Below the pieces are notes generated by a model. The model saw only the letters and a list, made by a program, of their open reading frames with translations. It was not told where the DNA came from and searched no databases. The position numbers were made by a program, and so were the translations under genes. A DNA stretch of 64,000 bases, from positions 558,001 to 622,000 of the forward strand of contig NZ_FOMO01000001.1 of assembly GCF_900112645.1 (NCBI RefSeq), written 5' to 3'. The stretch is from Phytopseudomonas straminea (GTDB taxonomy: Bacteria > Pseudomonadota > Gammaproteobacteria > Pseudomonadales > Pseudomonadaceae). Of the stretch, positions 53,898-64,000 are shown piece by piece (the first letter of the stretch is position 1; every line of letters starts with the position of its first letter).

Positions 53898-56276
53898 ATG
53901 AAACGCACCCTGATCACCCTGGCGGTCGTCCTGCTGACGGTCGCGGGCGGTGGCGCCTGGTACCTGCACGACAAGCAGCCGCTGCGTAGCGGCGAGCTGA
54001 CACTGCAGCACCTCGGCGCGCCGGTACAGGTGCGCTACGACGAGCGTGGCGTGCCACACATCGAGGCGCAGAACGAGGCTGACCTGTACCGCGCCCTGGG
54101 CTTCGTGCAGGCCCAGGATCGTCTGTTCCAGATGGAGATGCTGCGCCGCCTGGCCCGCGGTGAACTGGCCGAAGTGCTCGGCGCCAAACTGCTGCCCACC
54201 GACCGTCTGTTCCGCACCCTGCAGATCCGCGAGCGTGCCGACCAGCAGGCCCGCGAGCTGGACCCCGACAGCCCCCACGGCAAGGCGCTGGCCGCCTACC
54301 TCGACGGCATCAACCAGTATCAGGACAGTCGCCCGGCGCCGCTGGAGTTCGACCTGCTGGGCATCGAGAAACGCCCGTTCACCGCCGCCGATACCCTGTC
54401 CATCGCCGGCTACCTGGCCTACAGCTTCGCCGCAGCGCTGCGCAGCGAGCCCCTGCTGACACGCATTCGCGATGAACTGGGCAGCGACTACCTGAAGACC
54501 TTTAATCTCGACTGGCACCCCGACGGCGTGCTCGACACAGCACTCGGCGAAGCCGACTGGCGGATGCTCGACCGGATCGCCGCCCTGAGCGACCAGGCCC
54601 TGGCCGACAGCGGCCTGCCGCAGTTCGAGGGCAGCAACGCCTGGGCAGTGGCCGGCACCCGCACCGCCAGCGGCAAGCCGCTGCTGGCTGGCGATCCGCA
54701 CATCCGCTTCTCGGCACCGTCGGTGTGGTACGAGGCGCACCTCAAATACCCAGGCTTCGAACTTTACGGCCATCACCAGCCCGCGACCCCGGTGGCCTTT
54801 CTCGGCCACAACCGGGATTTCGCCTGGACCCTGACCATGTTCCAGAACGACGACATGGACTTGGTTGCCGAACGCCTCAACCCGGAGAACCCCGAGCAGG
54901 TCTGGTACCGGGGCCATTGGGTCGATCTGCAGCAGCGCGAGGAAGTCATCCGGGTCAAGGACGGCGAGCCGGTCACCCTGAAACTGCGTCGCTCGCCCCA
55001 CGGCCCGATCATCAACGATGCCCTAGGCGACAGCGCTGGTGCCACGCCGATCGCCATGTGGTGGACCTTTCTGGAAACCGAAAACCCGCTGCTCGACGCC
55101 TTCTACCGCCTGAACCGTGCCGACACCCTGGCAAAGGGCCGCGCCGCCGCCGAGCGCATCCATGCGCCGGGCCTCAACCTGGTGTGGGCCAACGCCAGCG
55201 GCGACATCGCCTGGTGGGCCGCGGCCAAGCTGCCGATGCGACCCACCGGGGTGAACCCGGCATTCATCCTCGATGGCAGCACGAGCGCCGCCGACAAACC
55301 GGGCTTCCATCCCTTCAGCGCCAACCCGCAGGAAGAGAACCCACCGCGCGGTTACATCGTCTCAGCCAACTTCCAACCGCTGCCAACCAGCGGTATCGAG
55401 ATTCCCGGCTACTACAATCCGCCCGAGCGCGGTCAGCGCCTGAACCAACGGCTGGCCGACCTGCAGGTGCGCTGGGATATCCACAATAGCCAGGCCCTGC
55501 AACTGGAAACCGCCACCGCTTACGGGCCCAGGCTGCTGGCACCGATCCTTGGCGAGCTGCGCGCCGCGGCAGCCGACGAGCAGGAGCGTGAGCTGGTCGA
55601 AGCCCTGGCCGCCTGGCAAGGTGATCACCCGCTGCAATCGCTGCCGGCGACGCTGTTCAACCAGCTCACCTATGAACTGGGCCGCACGGCACTGGCGCCG
55701 CGCCTGGGCGCGCAGGCCTTCGAGCAACTGCTGTCGACCCGAATGATAGACAGCGCACTGCCGCGCCTGACCGCCGATGCAGATTCGCCCTGGTGGGCGC
55801 GCGCCAATGGCCAGCCGCGCAGCCGTGGCGAGGCAGTGGCCGAGGCCTGGCGCGCCAGCCTCCAGCATTTACGAACCACGCTGGGCGACAACCCGGCTCA
55901 ATGGCACTGGGGCCAGGCCCATACCCTCACCCACCAGCACCCCCTGGGCGTGCAGTGGCCGCTGGATGCGCTGCTCAACGTCGGCCCGCTGCCGGCGCCC
56001 GGCGGTCACGAGATGCCCAACAACCTGTCGCACCGTATCGGGCCTGCACCTTGGCCAGTGAGTTACGGACCGTCGACGCGCCGGCTGATCGATCTGGCCG
56101 ATGCCGATCACAGCCTGGGCATCAACCCGCTGGGCCAGAGCGGCGTACCGTTCGACCGCCACTACAGCGACCAGGCCCAGCGTTTCATCCAGGGCCAGTA
56201 CGTGCCCCAGCACCTCGGCGCCGACGACGTCGCTGCCCATACACGCAGCACCCTGACCCTGCAGTCCGCGCCCTGA
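53898..56276 (+). CDS. hacB: penicillin-amidase-family acylase, HacB-like
   Basis: A 792-residue Ntn-hydrolase precursor that should self-cleave before S246 in FEGSNAWAVAG, giving alpha and beta chains. N-terminal signal/anchor MKRTLITLAVVLLTVAGGGAWYL; periplasmic. GVPHIEAQNEADLYRALGF and LAGDPHIRF are family motifs. In P. aeruginosa the comparable PA0305 protein (HacB) degrades acyl-homoserine lactones; sequence alone cannot tell AHL from beta-lactam side-chain activity. Followed by a terminator shared with rpmG. Confidence 0.88.
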   Translation: MKRTLITLAVVLLTVAGGGAWYLHDKQPLRSGELTLQHLGAPVQVRYDERGVPHIEAQNEADLYRALGFVQAQDRLFQMEMLRRLARGELAEVLGAKLLPTDRLFRTLQIRERADQQARELDPDSPHGKALAAYLDGINQYQDSRPAPLEFDLLGIEKRPFTAADTLSIAGYLAYSFAAALRSEPLLTRIRDELGSDYLKTFNLDWHPDGVLDTALGEADWRMLDRIAALSDQALADSGLPQFEGSNAWAVAGTRTASGKPLLAGDPHIRFSAPSVWYEAHLKYPGFELYGHHQPATPVAFLGHNRDFAWTLTMFQNDDMDLVAERLNPENPEQVWYRGHWVDLQQREEVIRVKDGEPVTLKLRRSPHGPIINDALGDSAGATPIAMWWTFLETENPLLDAFYRLNRADTLAKGRAAAERIHAPGLNLVWANASGDIAWWAAAKLPMRPTGVNPAFILDGSTSAADKPGFHPFSANPQEENPPRGYIVSANFQPLPTSGIEIPGYYNPPERGQRLNQRLADLQVRWDIHNSQALQLETATAYGPRLLAPILGELRAAAADEQERELVEALAAWQGDHPLQSLPATLFNQLTYELGRTALAPRLGAQAFEQLLSTRMIDSALPRLTADADSPWWARANGQPRSRGEAVAEAWRASLQHLRTTLGDNPAQWHWGQAHTLTHQHPLGVQWPLDALLNVGPLPAPGGHEMPNNLSHRIGPAPWPVSYGPSTRRLIDLADADHSLGINPLGQSGVPFDRHYSDQAQRFIQGQYVPQHLGADDVAAHTRSTLTLQSAP

Positions 56277-56296
56277 AACCACGAATCGCAGGCATG

Positions 56297-56323
56297 AAAA
56301 AGCCCGCCATGGGGCGGGCTTTT
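56297..56323. terminator. bidirectional intrinsic terminator
   Basis: AAAAA GCCCGCC, loop ATGG, GGCGGGC TTTT between hacB and the convergent rpmG. Confidence 0.88.
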
Positions 56324-56339
56324 CGAGTCAGCCGATCAA

Positions 56340-56495
56340 TTACTTGATCTTGGCTTCCTTGTACGCAACGTGCTTGCGGACGACCGGATCGTATTTCTTG
56401 ATCTCGATCTTGTCCGGAGTGGTGCGCTTGTTCTTGTCGGTGGTGTAGAAGTGGCCGGTACCGGCGCTGGACACCAAACGGATCAGTTCACGCAT
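56340..56495 (-). CDS. rpmG: 50S ribosomal protein L33
   Basis: A 51-residue L33 beginning [19 protein letters not shown] and ending VAYKEAKIK. Lacks the CxxC zinc pairs, so it is the cysteine-free form. Ten bases behind rpmB, as in most gammaproteobacteria. ATG 56495 follows a GGAG site; the longer open frame is not L33. Confidence 0.98.
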   Translation of the reverse strand: MRELIRLVSSAGTGHFYTTDKNKRTTPDKIEIKKYDPVVRKHVAYKEAKIK

Positions 56496-56505
56496 GACAG
56501 TCTCC

Positions 56506-56742
56506 TTAAACCTTTTCGCCGCGAGCACGAAGCTCGGCCAGCACTACGTCAATACCACGCTTGTCGATGATGCGCATGCCTTTGGTGGACAGGCGCAGAC
56601 GGACGAAGCGGTTTTCAGACTCGACCCAGAAGCGGTGATGCTGCAGGTTCGGCAGGAAACGACGACGGGTTTTGTTGTTTGCGTGGGAAATGTTATTCCC
56701 GGTTACCGGACCCTTACCGGTAACTTGACAGACTCTCGACAT
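56506..56742 (-). CDS. rpmB: 50S ribosomal protein L28
   Basis: A 78-residue L28 beginning [20 protein letters not shown], with [17 protein letters not shown] and a final [14 protein letters not shown]. First gene of rpmBG, transcribed from the promoter at 56889-56917. Confidence 0.98.
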   Translation of the reverse strand: MSRVCQVTGKGPVTGNNISHANNKTRRRFLPNLQHHRFWVESENRFVRLRLSTKGMRIIDKRGIDVVLAELRARGEKV

Positions 56743-57121
56743 ACCTCAGCCCTCTAAAACCACATGCCCAACCCGGCATGGGTTGGCCGCTTAATCTCTG
56801 TTTTTCGGCGCTGGGCGCCGCGTTTCTTCAGGGTCTTACCGGTGATAGATCGCGATCAAGCAACCGGGCCCCTAGAAAAGAGCGCTGCTTTATACCAGAA
56901 AGGCCCCACAGCAACAAGCGCAAACGCACTTTAAAATGCACGCCATTCGGACACTGAGCCCCAGGCGGCGGGCATGGACACGAACGACCGCTCGTCGCCG
57001 TATTGCATTGTTAGCCTGCATCTTATCGTTTAGGGTCTGTCCACGCGTTAACGCGACCCTCTCCCCTCAGTGTTTCATGACCGGCCCGCCGGATGCGCGC
57101 CGTTTCGTTCAGGAGATCACC
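56743..57121. other. 379-base divergent region between rpmB and the SBP gene
   Basis: Contains the rpmBG promoter and a roughly 145-base rpmB 5' untranslated stretch (56743-56888) with several short GC-rich hairpin-capable runs, and on the other side the leader of the binding-protein gene. The 57010-57060 part is AT-richer (TTAGGGTCTGTCC, TTATCG) and may hold the promoter of the binding protein. No further gene is seen; the open frame from 56936 into the binding protein is only the upstream extension. Confidence 0.6.
56889..56917 (-). promoter_or_regulatory. sigma-70 promoter of rpmBG
   Basis: On the minus strand TTGTTG (56912-56917), 17-base spacer, TATAAA (56889-56894), a near-consensus promoter facing rpmB. 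Confidence 0.75.
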
Positions 57122-58702
57122 ATGCGCCTTGCCCTGTTGCCGCTGCTCGTCGCCCCGCTATTCGCCCAGGCCGCGACCCTGAGCGTCTGTACCGAAGCCA
57201 GCCCCGATGGCTTCGATGTGGTGCAGTACAACTCCCTGACCACCACCAACGCCTCGGCGGACGTGCTGATGAATCGCCTGGTGGAGTTCGACGCTGCCAA
57301 GGGCAAGCTGGTACCCAGCCTGGCCAGCAGCTGGAAAATTTCCGACGACGGTTTGAGCTACACCTTCACCCTGCGCAAGGACGTGCTGTTCCACCGCACC
57401 GACTACTTCAAGCCCACCCGCCGGACGCTGGAAGCCGATGACGTGCTGTTCAGCTTCCAGCGCATGCTCGACCCCAACCATCCCTGGTACAAGACCGCCG
57501 CCAGCGGCTACCCCCACGCCCAGTCGATGCAGTGGCCCGCGCTGATCAAGGCGGTGGAAAAGGTCGACGCCCATACCGTGCGCATCACCCTCAACAAGCC
57601 GGACGCGACCTTCCTGGCCACCCTGAGCATGGGCTTCGCCTCAATCTATTCCGCCGAGTACGCCGACCAGCTGTTCAGAGCCGGCACGCCGGAGAAGCTC
57701 AACAGCCAGCCAATCGGCACCGGGCCCTTCGTGTTCCGCCGCTTTCAGAAGGACGCCGCGGTGCGCTACACGGCCAACGCCGACTACTTCGCCGGCAAGC
57801 CCGAGGTCGACAACCTGGTCTTCGCCATCACCCCGGATGCCAACGTGCGCCTGCAGCGCCTGCGCAGCGGTGAATGCCAGATCGCCCTGTCGCCCAAGCC
57901 GGTCGATGTCGAAGCGGCGAGCAAGGATGCCGACCTCGCTACCGTGAAGACCGCCGCCTTCATGACCGCCTTCGTCGCTATCAACAGCCAGCACCCGCCG
58001 CTGGACAAGCCCGCCGTGCGCCAGGCCATCAACCTGGCCTTCGACAAGAGCAGCTATATCAAGGCGGTATTCGAGAACAGCGCAGAACCGGCCAATGGCC
58101 CCTACCCGCCAAACACCTGGAGCTACGCCAGCAGCCTGCCGGGCTACGCCCATGACCCACAGAAGGCCCGCGAGCTGCTCAAGCAAGCCGGGCTGGCCGA
58201 CGGCTTCAGCACCACCATCTGGACGCGCCCATCGGGCAGCCTGCTCAACCCCAACCCGAGCCTCGGCGCACAGCTGCTGCAGGCCGATCTGGCCGAAGTC
58301 GGCATCAAGGCGCAGATCCGCGTGATCGAGTGGGGCGAGCTGATCCGCCGTGCCAAGGCCGGCGAGCATGACCTGTTGTTCATGGGTTGGGCCGGCGACA
58401 ACGGCGACCCGGACAACTTCCTAACCCCGCAGTTTTCCTGCGCCTCGGTGGAGTCGGGCCTCAACTTCGCGCGCTTCTGCGACGCCAAGCTCGATAAGCT
58501 GATCGCCGACGGCAAAGCCATCAGCGACCAGGCCAAACGCAGCGCTCTCTATAATGATGCCCAGACGATCATCCAGCAGCAGGCGCTGTGGCTGCCCCTG
58601 GCTCACCCGACCGCCTACGCGCTGACCCGCAAGGGCGTCGAGGGTTACAGCGTAAGCCCGTTCGGCCGGCAGGACTTTTCTAGGGTCAGCCTTAAGGACT
58701 GA
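57122..58702 (+). CDS. peptide ABC transporter solute-binding protein
   Basis: A 526-residue periplasmic binding protein of the DppA/OppA family (SBP_bac_5). Signal peptide MRLALLPLLVAPLFAQA; mature part begins ATLSVCTEASPDGFDVVQYN with a cysteine early in the mature chain. PIGTGPFVFRRFQKDAAVRY and WAGDNGDPDNFLTPQFSC are family segments. I placed the start at ATG 57122 because it opens the signal peptide. No permease or ATPase genes are adjacent, so it must share a transporter encoded elsewhere. Convergent with radC. Confidence 0.92.
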   Translation: MRLALLPLLVAPLFAQAATLSVCTEASPDGFDVVQYNSLTTTNASADVLMNRLVEFDAAKGKLVPSLASSWKISDDGLSYTFTLRKDVLFHRTDYFKPTRRTLEADDVLFSFQRMLDPNHPWYKTAASGYPHAQSMQWPALIKAVEKVDAHTVRITLNKPDATFLATLSMGFASIYSAEYADQLFRAGTPEKLNSQPIGTGPFVFRRFQKDAAVRYTANADYFAGKPEVDNLVFAITPDANVRLQRLRSGECQIALSPKPVDVEAASKDADLATVKTAAFMTAFVAINSQHPPLDKPAVRQAINLAFDKSSYIKAVFENSAEPANGPYPPNTWSYASSLPGYAHDPQKARELLKQAGLADGFSTTIWTRPSGSLLNPNPSLGAQLLQADLAEVGIKAQIRVIEWGELIRRAKAGEHDLLFMGWAGDNGDPDNFLTPQFSCASVESGLNFARFCDAKLDKLIADGKAISDQAKRSALYNDAQTIIQQQALWLPLAHPTAYALTRKGVEGYSVSPFGRQDFSRVSLKD

Positions 58703-58720
58703 GGCTATCGCGCGGCCAGG

Positions 58721-59395
58721 CTACATCCAGCCGTGCTCGGCCATCGACAGCGGCTCGCCGTCACCGACGATGAAATGGTCGAGCACGCGCACCTCGACCA
58801 GCGCCAAGGCGTCCTTGAGGCGCTGGGTCAGCACCTTGTCGGCCTGGCTGGGTTCGGCGACGCCTGAAGGGTGGTTATGGGTGAGGATCAGCGCCGCGGC
58901 GTTATGGGCCAGGGCGCGTTTCACGACTTGCCTGGGATAAACGCTGGCACTGTCGATGGAGCCGTGGAACAGCGCCTCGAAAGCCAGCACCCGGTGCTTG
59001 GCATCGAGAAACAGGCAGCCGAACACTTCGTGAGGTTCGTGGCGTAGCAGCGCCTTGAGGTAATCGCGCACTGCCTGGGGGCTTTCCAGCGCCGAGTCGC
59101 GGCGCAACTGCTCAGCCAGATGGCGACGGCCCATTTCCAGCACCGCCTGCAACTGGGCGAACTTGGCGGGGCCGAGGCCCAGGCGCTGACAGAAGGACGG
59201 CAGATCGGCCTGCAACAGTGCGCGCAGGCTGCCAAAATCGGCGAGCAGGTGGCGGGCCAGATCTACTGCACTTTGCCCCGCCACACCGGTGCGTAGAAAG
59301 ATCGCCAGCAGTTCGGCGTCGGTCAAACTGGCCGCTCCCTGGGCCAGCAGTTTTTCCCGCGGGCGCTCTGCCGCGGGCCACTCACGAATGCTCAT
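58721..59395 (-). CDS. radC: RadC-family JAB-domain protein
   Basis: A 224-residue protein with an N-terminal helix-hairpin-helix-like part ([20 protein letters not shown]) and a C-terminal JAB/MPN metallo-domain carrying [16 protein letters not shown]. The historical link to DNA repair is doubtful; the true role is unknown. ATG 59395 chosen ([14 protein letters not shown]). Divergent from coaBC. Confidence 0.95.
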   Translation of the reverse strand: MSIREWPAAERPREKLLAQGAASLTDAELLAIFLRTGVAGQSAVDLARHLLADFGSLRALLQADLPSFCQRLGLGPAKFAQLQAVLEMGRRHLAEQLRRDSALESPQAVRDYLKALLRHEPHEVFGCLFLDAKHRVLAFEALFHGSIDSASVYPRQVVKRALAHNAAALILTHNHPSGVAEPSQADKVLTQRLKDALALVEVRVLDHFIVGDGEPLSMAEHGWM

Positions 59396-59559
59396 CAGAC
59401 GCTCCCTGTCCATCGCTATGACGCCGGCCATCACTCGCCCGGCACGCCGCTGCTCCCCTGCTGCCGCTGTGCTATCGTAGCCCGGTTTTTCGCAGGGCGC
59501 CGGGCCTGGGGAGGTCTCGGGCATCTGCGTCTGTAACTACACACGACAAAGGCAGAGTT

Positions 59560-60768
59560 ATGCAGCGGCTGTATCGCAAACGCATCATCCTCGGCGTGGG
59601 TGGCGGCATCGCGGCGTACAAGAGCGCCGAGCTGGTCCGTCGCCTCAAGGATCAGGGCGCCGAAGTGCGCGTAGTCATGACCCAGGGCGGTCGCGAATTC
59701 ATCACCCCGCTGACCCTGCAGGCGCTGTCCGGCCACCCGGTGCATCTGGATCTGCTCGACCCGGCGGCCGAAGCCGCCATGGGCCATATCGAACTGGCGC
59801 GCTGGGCCGACCTGGTGCTGATCGCGCCGGCCACCGCCGACCTAATGGCCCGCCTGGCCCAAGGTGTCGCCAATGACCTGCTGACCACGCTGGTGCTGGC
59901 CACCGATGCCCCGGTGGCCCTGGCGCCGGCCATGAACCAGGCGATGTGGCGCGATCCGGCGACGCTTGCCAACGTCGAGCTGCTGCGCAGCCGTGGCCTG
60001 AAGCTGTTCGGCCCGGCTTCCGGCAGCCAGGCCTGTGGCGACATTGGCCTGGGCCGCATGCTCGAGGCCGACGACCTGGCGCACCTGGCCGCCGACTGCT
60101 TCGAGCACTTGGCGCTGACCGGCAAGCACGTGCTGATTACTGCCGGCCCGACCCAGGAAAACATCGACCCGGTGCGCTACATCACCAACCACAGCTCCGG
60201 CAAGATGGGTTTCGCCCTTGCCGAAGCGGCGGTGGAAGCCGGTGCCAAGGTAACCCTGATCAGCGGCCCGGTGCACCTGCCAACGCCGGATCGGGTCAAC
60301 CGCATCGACGTGGTCAGCGCCCGCGACATGCTCGCCGCCTGCGAAGCGGCGATGCCCTGCGACATTCTCATCGCCGCCGCTGCGGTGGCTGACTATCGCC
60401 CGGAAGTTGTCGCCCAGCACAAATTGAAGAAAGACCCCAACAGCGGCGATGGTCTGCTGTTGCAGATGGTGCGCAACCCCGACATCCTCGCCACCCTGGC
60501 GCATCGTGATGACCGCCCGTTCAGCGTCGGCTTCGCCGCCGAGACCGAGAACCTGCTGGAGTACGCCTCGCGCAAGCTCAAGGACAAGAACCTCGACCTG
60601 ATCGTCGCCAACGACGTGGCCAACCCGAGCATCGGCTTCAACAGCGAAGACAACGCGATCACCATCATCGATCGCGCGCTGCAGCAGACCAGCTTCGCGC
60701 AGACCAGCAAGGGCAAGATCGCCCGTCAGTTGGTGAGCTTCATCGCCGCGCAGCAACCCAAATCCTGA
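59560..60768 (+). CDS. coaBC: bifunctional CoaBC (phosphopantothenoylcysteine decarboxylase/synthetase)
   Basis: Two consecutive steps of coenzyme A synthesis in one 402-residue protein. CoaC flavoprotein domain, about 1-185: [21 protein letters not shown] and [15 protein letters not shown] with PxMNxxMW. CoaB domain, about 190-402: [29 protein letters not shown] and KLKKDP near the CTP site, then [18 protein letters not shown] 59560. First gene of coaBC-dut-algC-argB. Confidence 0.97.
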   Translation: MQRLYRKRIILGVGGGIAAYKSAELVRRLKDQGAEVRVVMTQGGREFITPLTLQALSGHPVHLDLLDPAAEAAMGHIELARWADLVLIAPATADLMARLAQGVANDLLTTLVLATDAPVALAPAMNQAMWRDPATLANVELLRSRGLKLFGPASGSQACGDIGLGRMLEADDLAHLAADCFEHLALTGKHVLITAGPTQENIDPVRYITNHSSGKMGFALAEAAVEAGAKVTLISGPVHLPTPDRVNRIDVVSARDMLAACEAAMPCDILIAAAAVADYRPEVVAQHKLKKDPNSGDGLLLQMVRNPDILATLAHRDDRPFSVGFAAETENLLEYASRKLKDKNLDLIVANDVANPSIGFNSEDNAITIIDRALQQTSFAQTSKGKIARQLVSFIAAQQPKS

Positions 60769-60799
60769 CATTCATTTTCACGGAAATCCTGATCGCCCC

Positions 60800-61255
60800 A
60801 TGCACGCCTTACAAGCCAAGATCCTCGACCCCCGCCTCGGCAGTGAATTTCCCATGCCCGCCTACGCCACGCCCGGTTCCGCCGGCCTGGACCTGCGCGC
60901 CATGCTCAAGCAAGACCTGACCCTGGAGCCGGGCCAGACCGTGCTGATTCCCACCGGCCTGGCCATTCACGTCGCCGATCCGGGCCTGGCCGCGCTGATC
61001 CTGCCGCGCTCGGGCCTGGGCCACAAACACGGCATCGTGCTGGGCAACCTGGTCGGCCTGATCGATTCGGACTACCAGGGCGAGCTGATGGTGTCGTGCT
61101 GGAACCGCGGCGACACCAGCTTCAAGATGAGCATCGGCGAGCGTATCGCGCAGCTGGTGCTGGTGCCGGTGATCCAGGCGCGCTTCGAAGTGGTCGAGGA
61201 ATTCGGCGACAGCGAACGCGGCGCCGGTGGATTCGGCCACTCGGGTACCAAGTGA
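60800..61255 (+). CDS. dut: dUTPase
   Basis: Trimeric dUTP pyrophosphatase, 151 residues. All five motifs are visible: [32 protein letters not shown] with the uracil hairpin, GERIAQLV, and the C-terminal [11 protein letters not shown]. Keeps uracil out of DNA and supplies dUMP for ThyA. Thirty-one bases behind coaBC. Confidence 0.98.
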   Translation: MHALQAKILDPRLGSEFPMPAYATPGSAGLDLRAMLKQDLTLEPGQTVLIPTGLAIHVADPGLAALILPRSGLGHKHGIVLGNLVGLIDSDYQGELMVSCWNRGDTSFKMSIGERIAQLVLVPVIQARFEVVEEFGDSERGAGGFGHSGTK

Positions 61256-61284
61256 TCCCCTTCTAGTTCGCCAGGAGACGTCGG

Positions 61285-64000
<2,716 letters not shown>

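Noticed and set aside
56936..57121. 62-residue N-terminal extension of the peptide-binding protein
   Set aside because: Arginine-rich translation, not signal-like; the ATG at 57122 begins a normal signal peptide.

Overview
The window is high-GC bacterial chromosome from a Pseudomonas. The evidence is a P. aeruginosa H1-type type VI secretion (T6SS) gene order, algC next to dut, coaBC and argB, the folA/glpQ/lgt-thyA/ptsP-rppH/ilvA-rpiA/serA neighbourhood, and REP-type repeats with a 5' GTAG head. From memory, roughly 25-56 kb follows the PAO1 PA0352-to-PA0305 neighbourhood, while 56-64 kb follows PA5315-PA5323. The species cannot be fixed from sequence reading alone.

Layout. (1) 1-8.1 kb: the distal end of an H1-like T6SS operon (tssE partial, tssF, tssG, tssH/clpV, vgrG). 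(2) 8.1-16.5 kb: an accessory effector island. A 1318-residue PAAR/Rhs protein carries a 145-residue hydrophobic C-terminal tip and overlaps by GTGA a 63-residue two-helix membrane protein that is the probable immunity protein. Behind them lie orphan, partly immunity-like genes: a 54-aa protein, a zinc-ribbon protein, an ankyrin protein, a CbrC-like protein and two membrane proteins. By length, cleavage-site placement and immunity topology the toxin/immunity pair looks like a relative of P. aeruginosa Tse5/Tsi5. (3) 16.5-21.4 kb: a HAD phosphatase, two DUF1161 paralogues flanking a putative lipoprotein aminopeptidase, a small lipoprotein, an OsmC/Ohr protein and a flavin-dependent oxidoreductase, then dodecin. 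(4) 21.5-25.2 kb: tauABCD for taurine sulfur scavenging, with a strong terminator between tauA and tauB.

(5) 25.3-38.7 kb: purine/pyrimidine permease, folA, glpQ, a DUF2868/DUF3482 GTPase pair, cupin, EamA exporter/LysR pair, a RAYT transposase between inverted REP hairpins, thyA-lgt, a TSUP permease, an MreB-like mini-protein and an NRDE protein. (6) 38.7-56.3 kb: ptsP-rppH, HAD phosphatase, ilvA, rpiA, a SdiA-regulated-type protein, a YgiW-type protein, a FAH hydrolase, a D-2-hydroxyglutarate dehydrogenase divergent from serA, a 2OG-Fe(II) oxygenase, DUF2059, an alpha/beta hydrolase, a thioredoxin-like protein and an HacB-type acylase. (7) 56.3-64 kb: rpmBG, an orphan peptide-binding protein, radC, and the coaBC-dut-algC-argB cluster, where algC is open as an 857-residue membrane-anchored form.

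The most promising places for new biology are the Rhs effector island, the RAYT with its REP/BIME-like family spread over gene ends, the MreB-like mini-protein and the long algC product. I saw no tRNA, rRNA, CRISPR array, prophage or integrase. Assignments come from reading the sequence and family memory; no database search was run.
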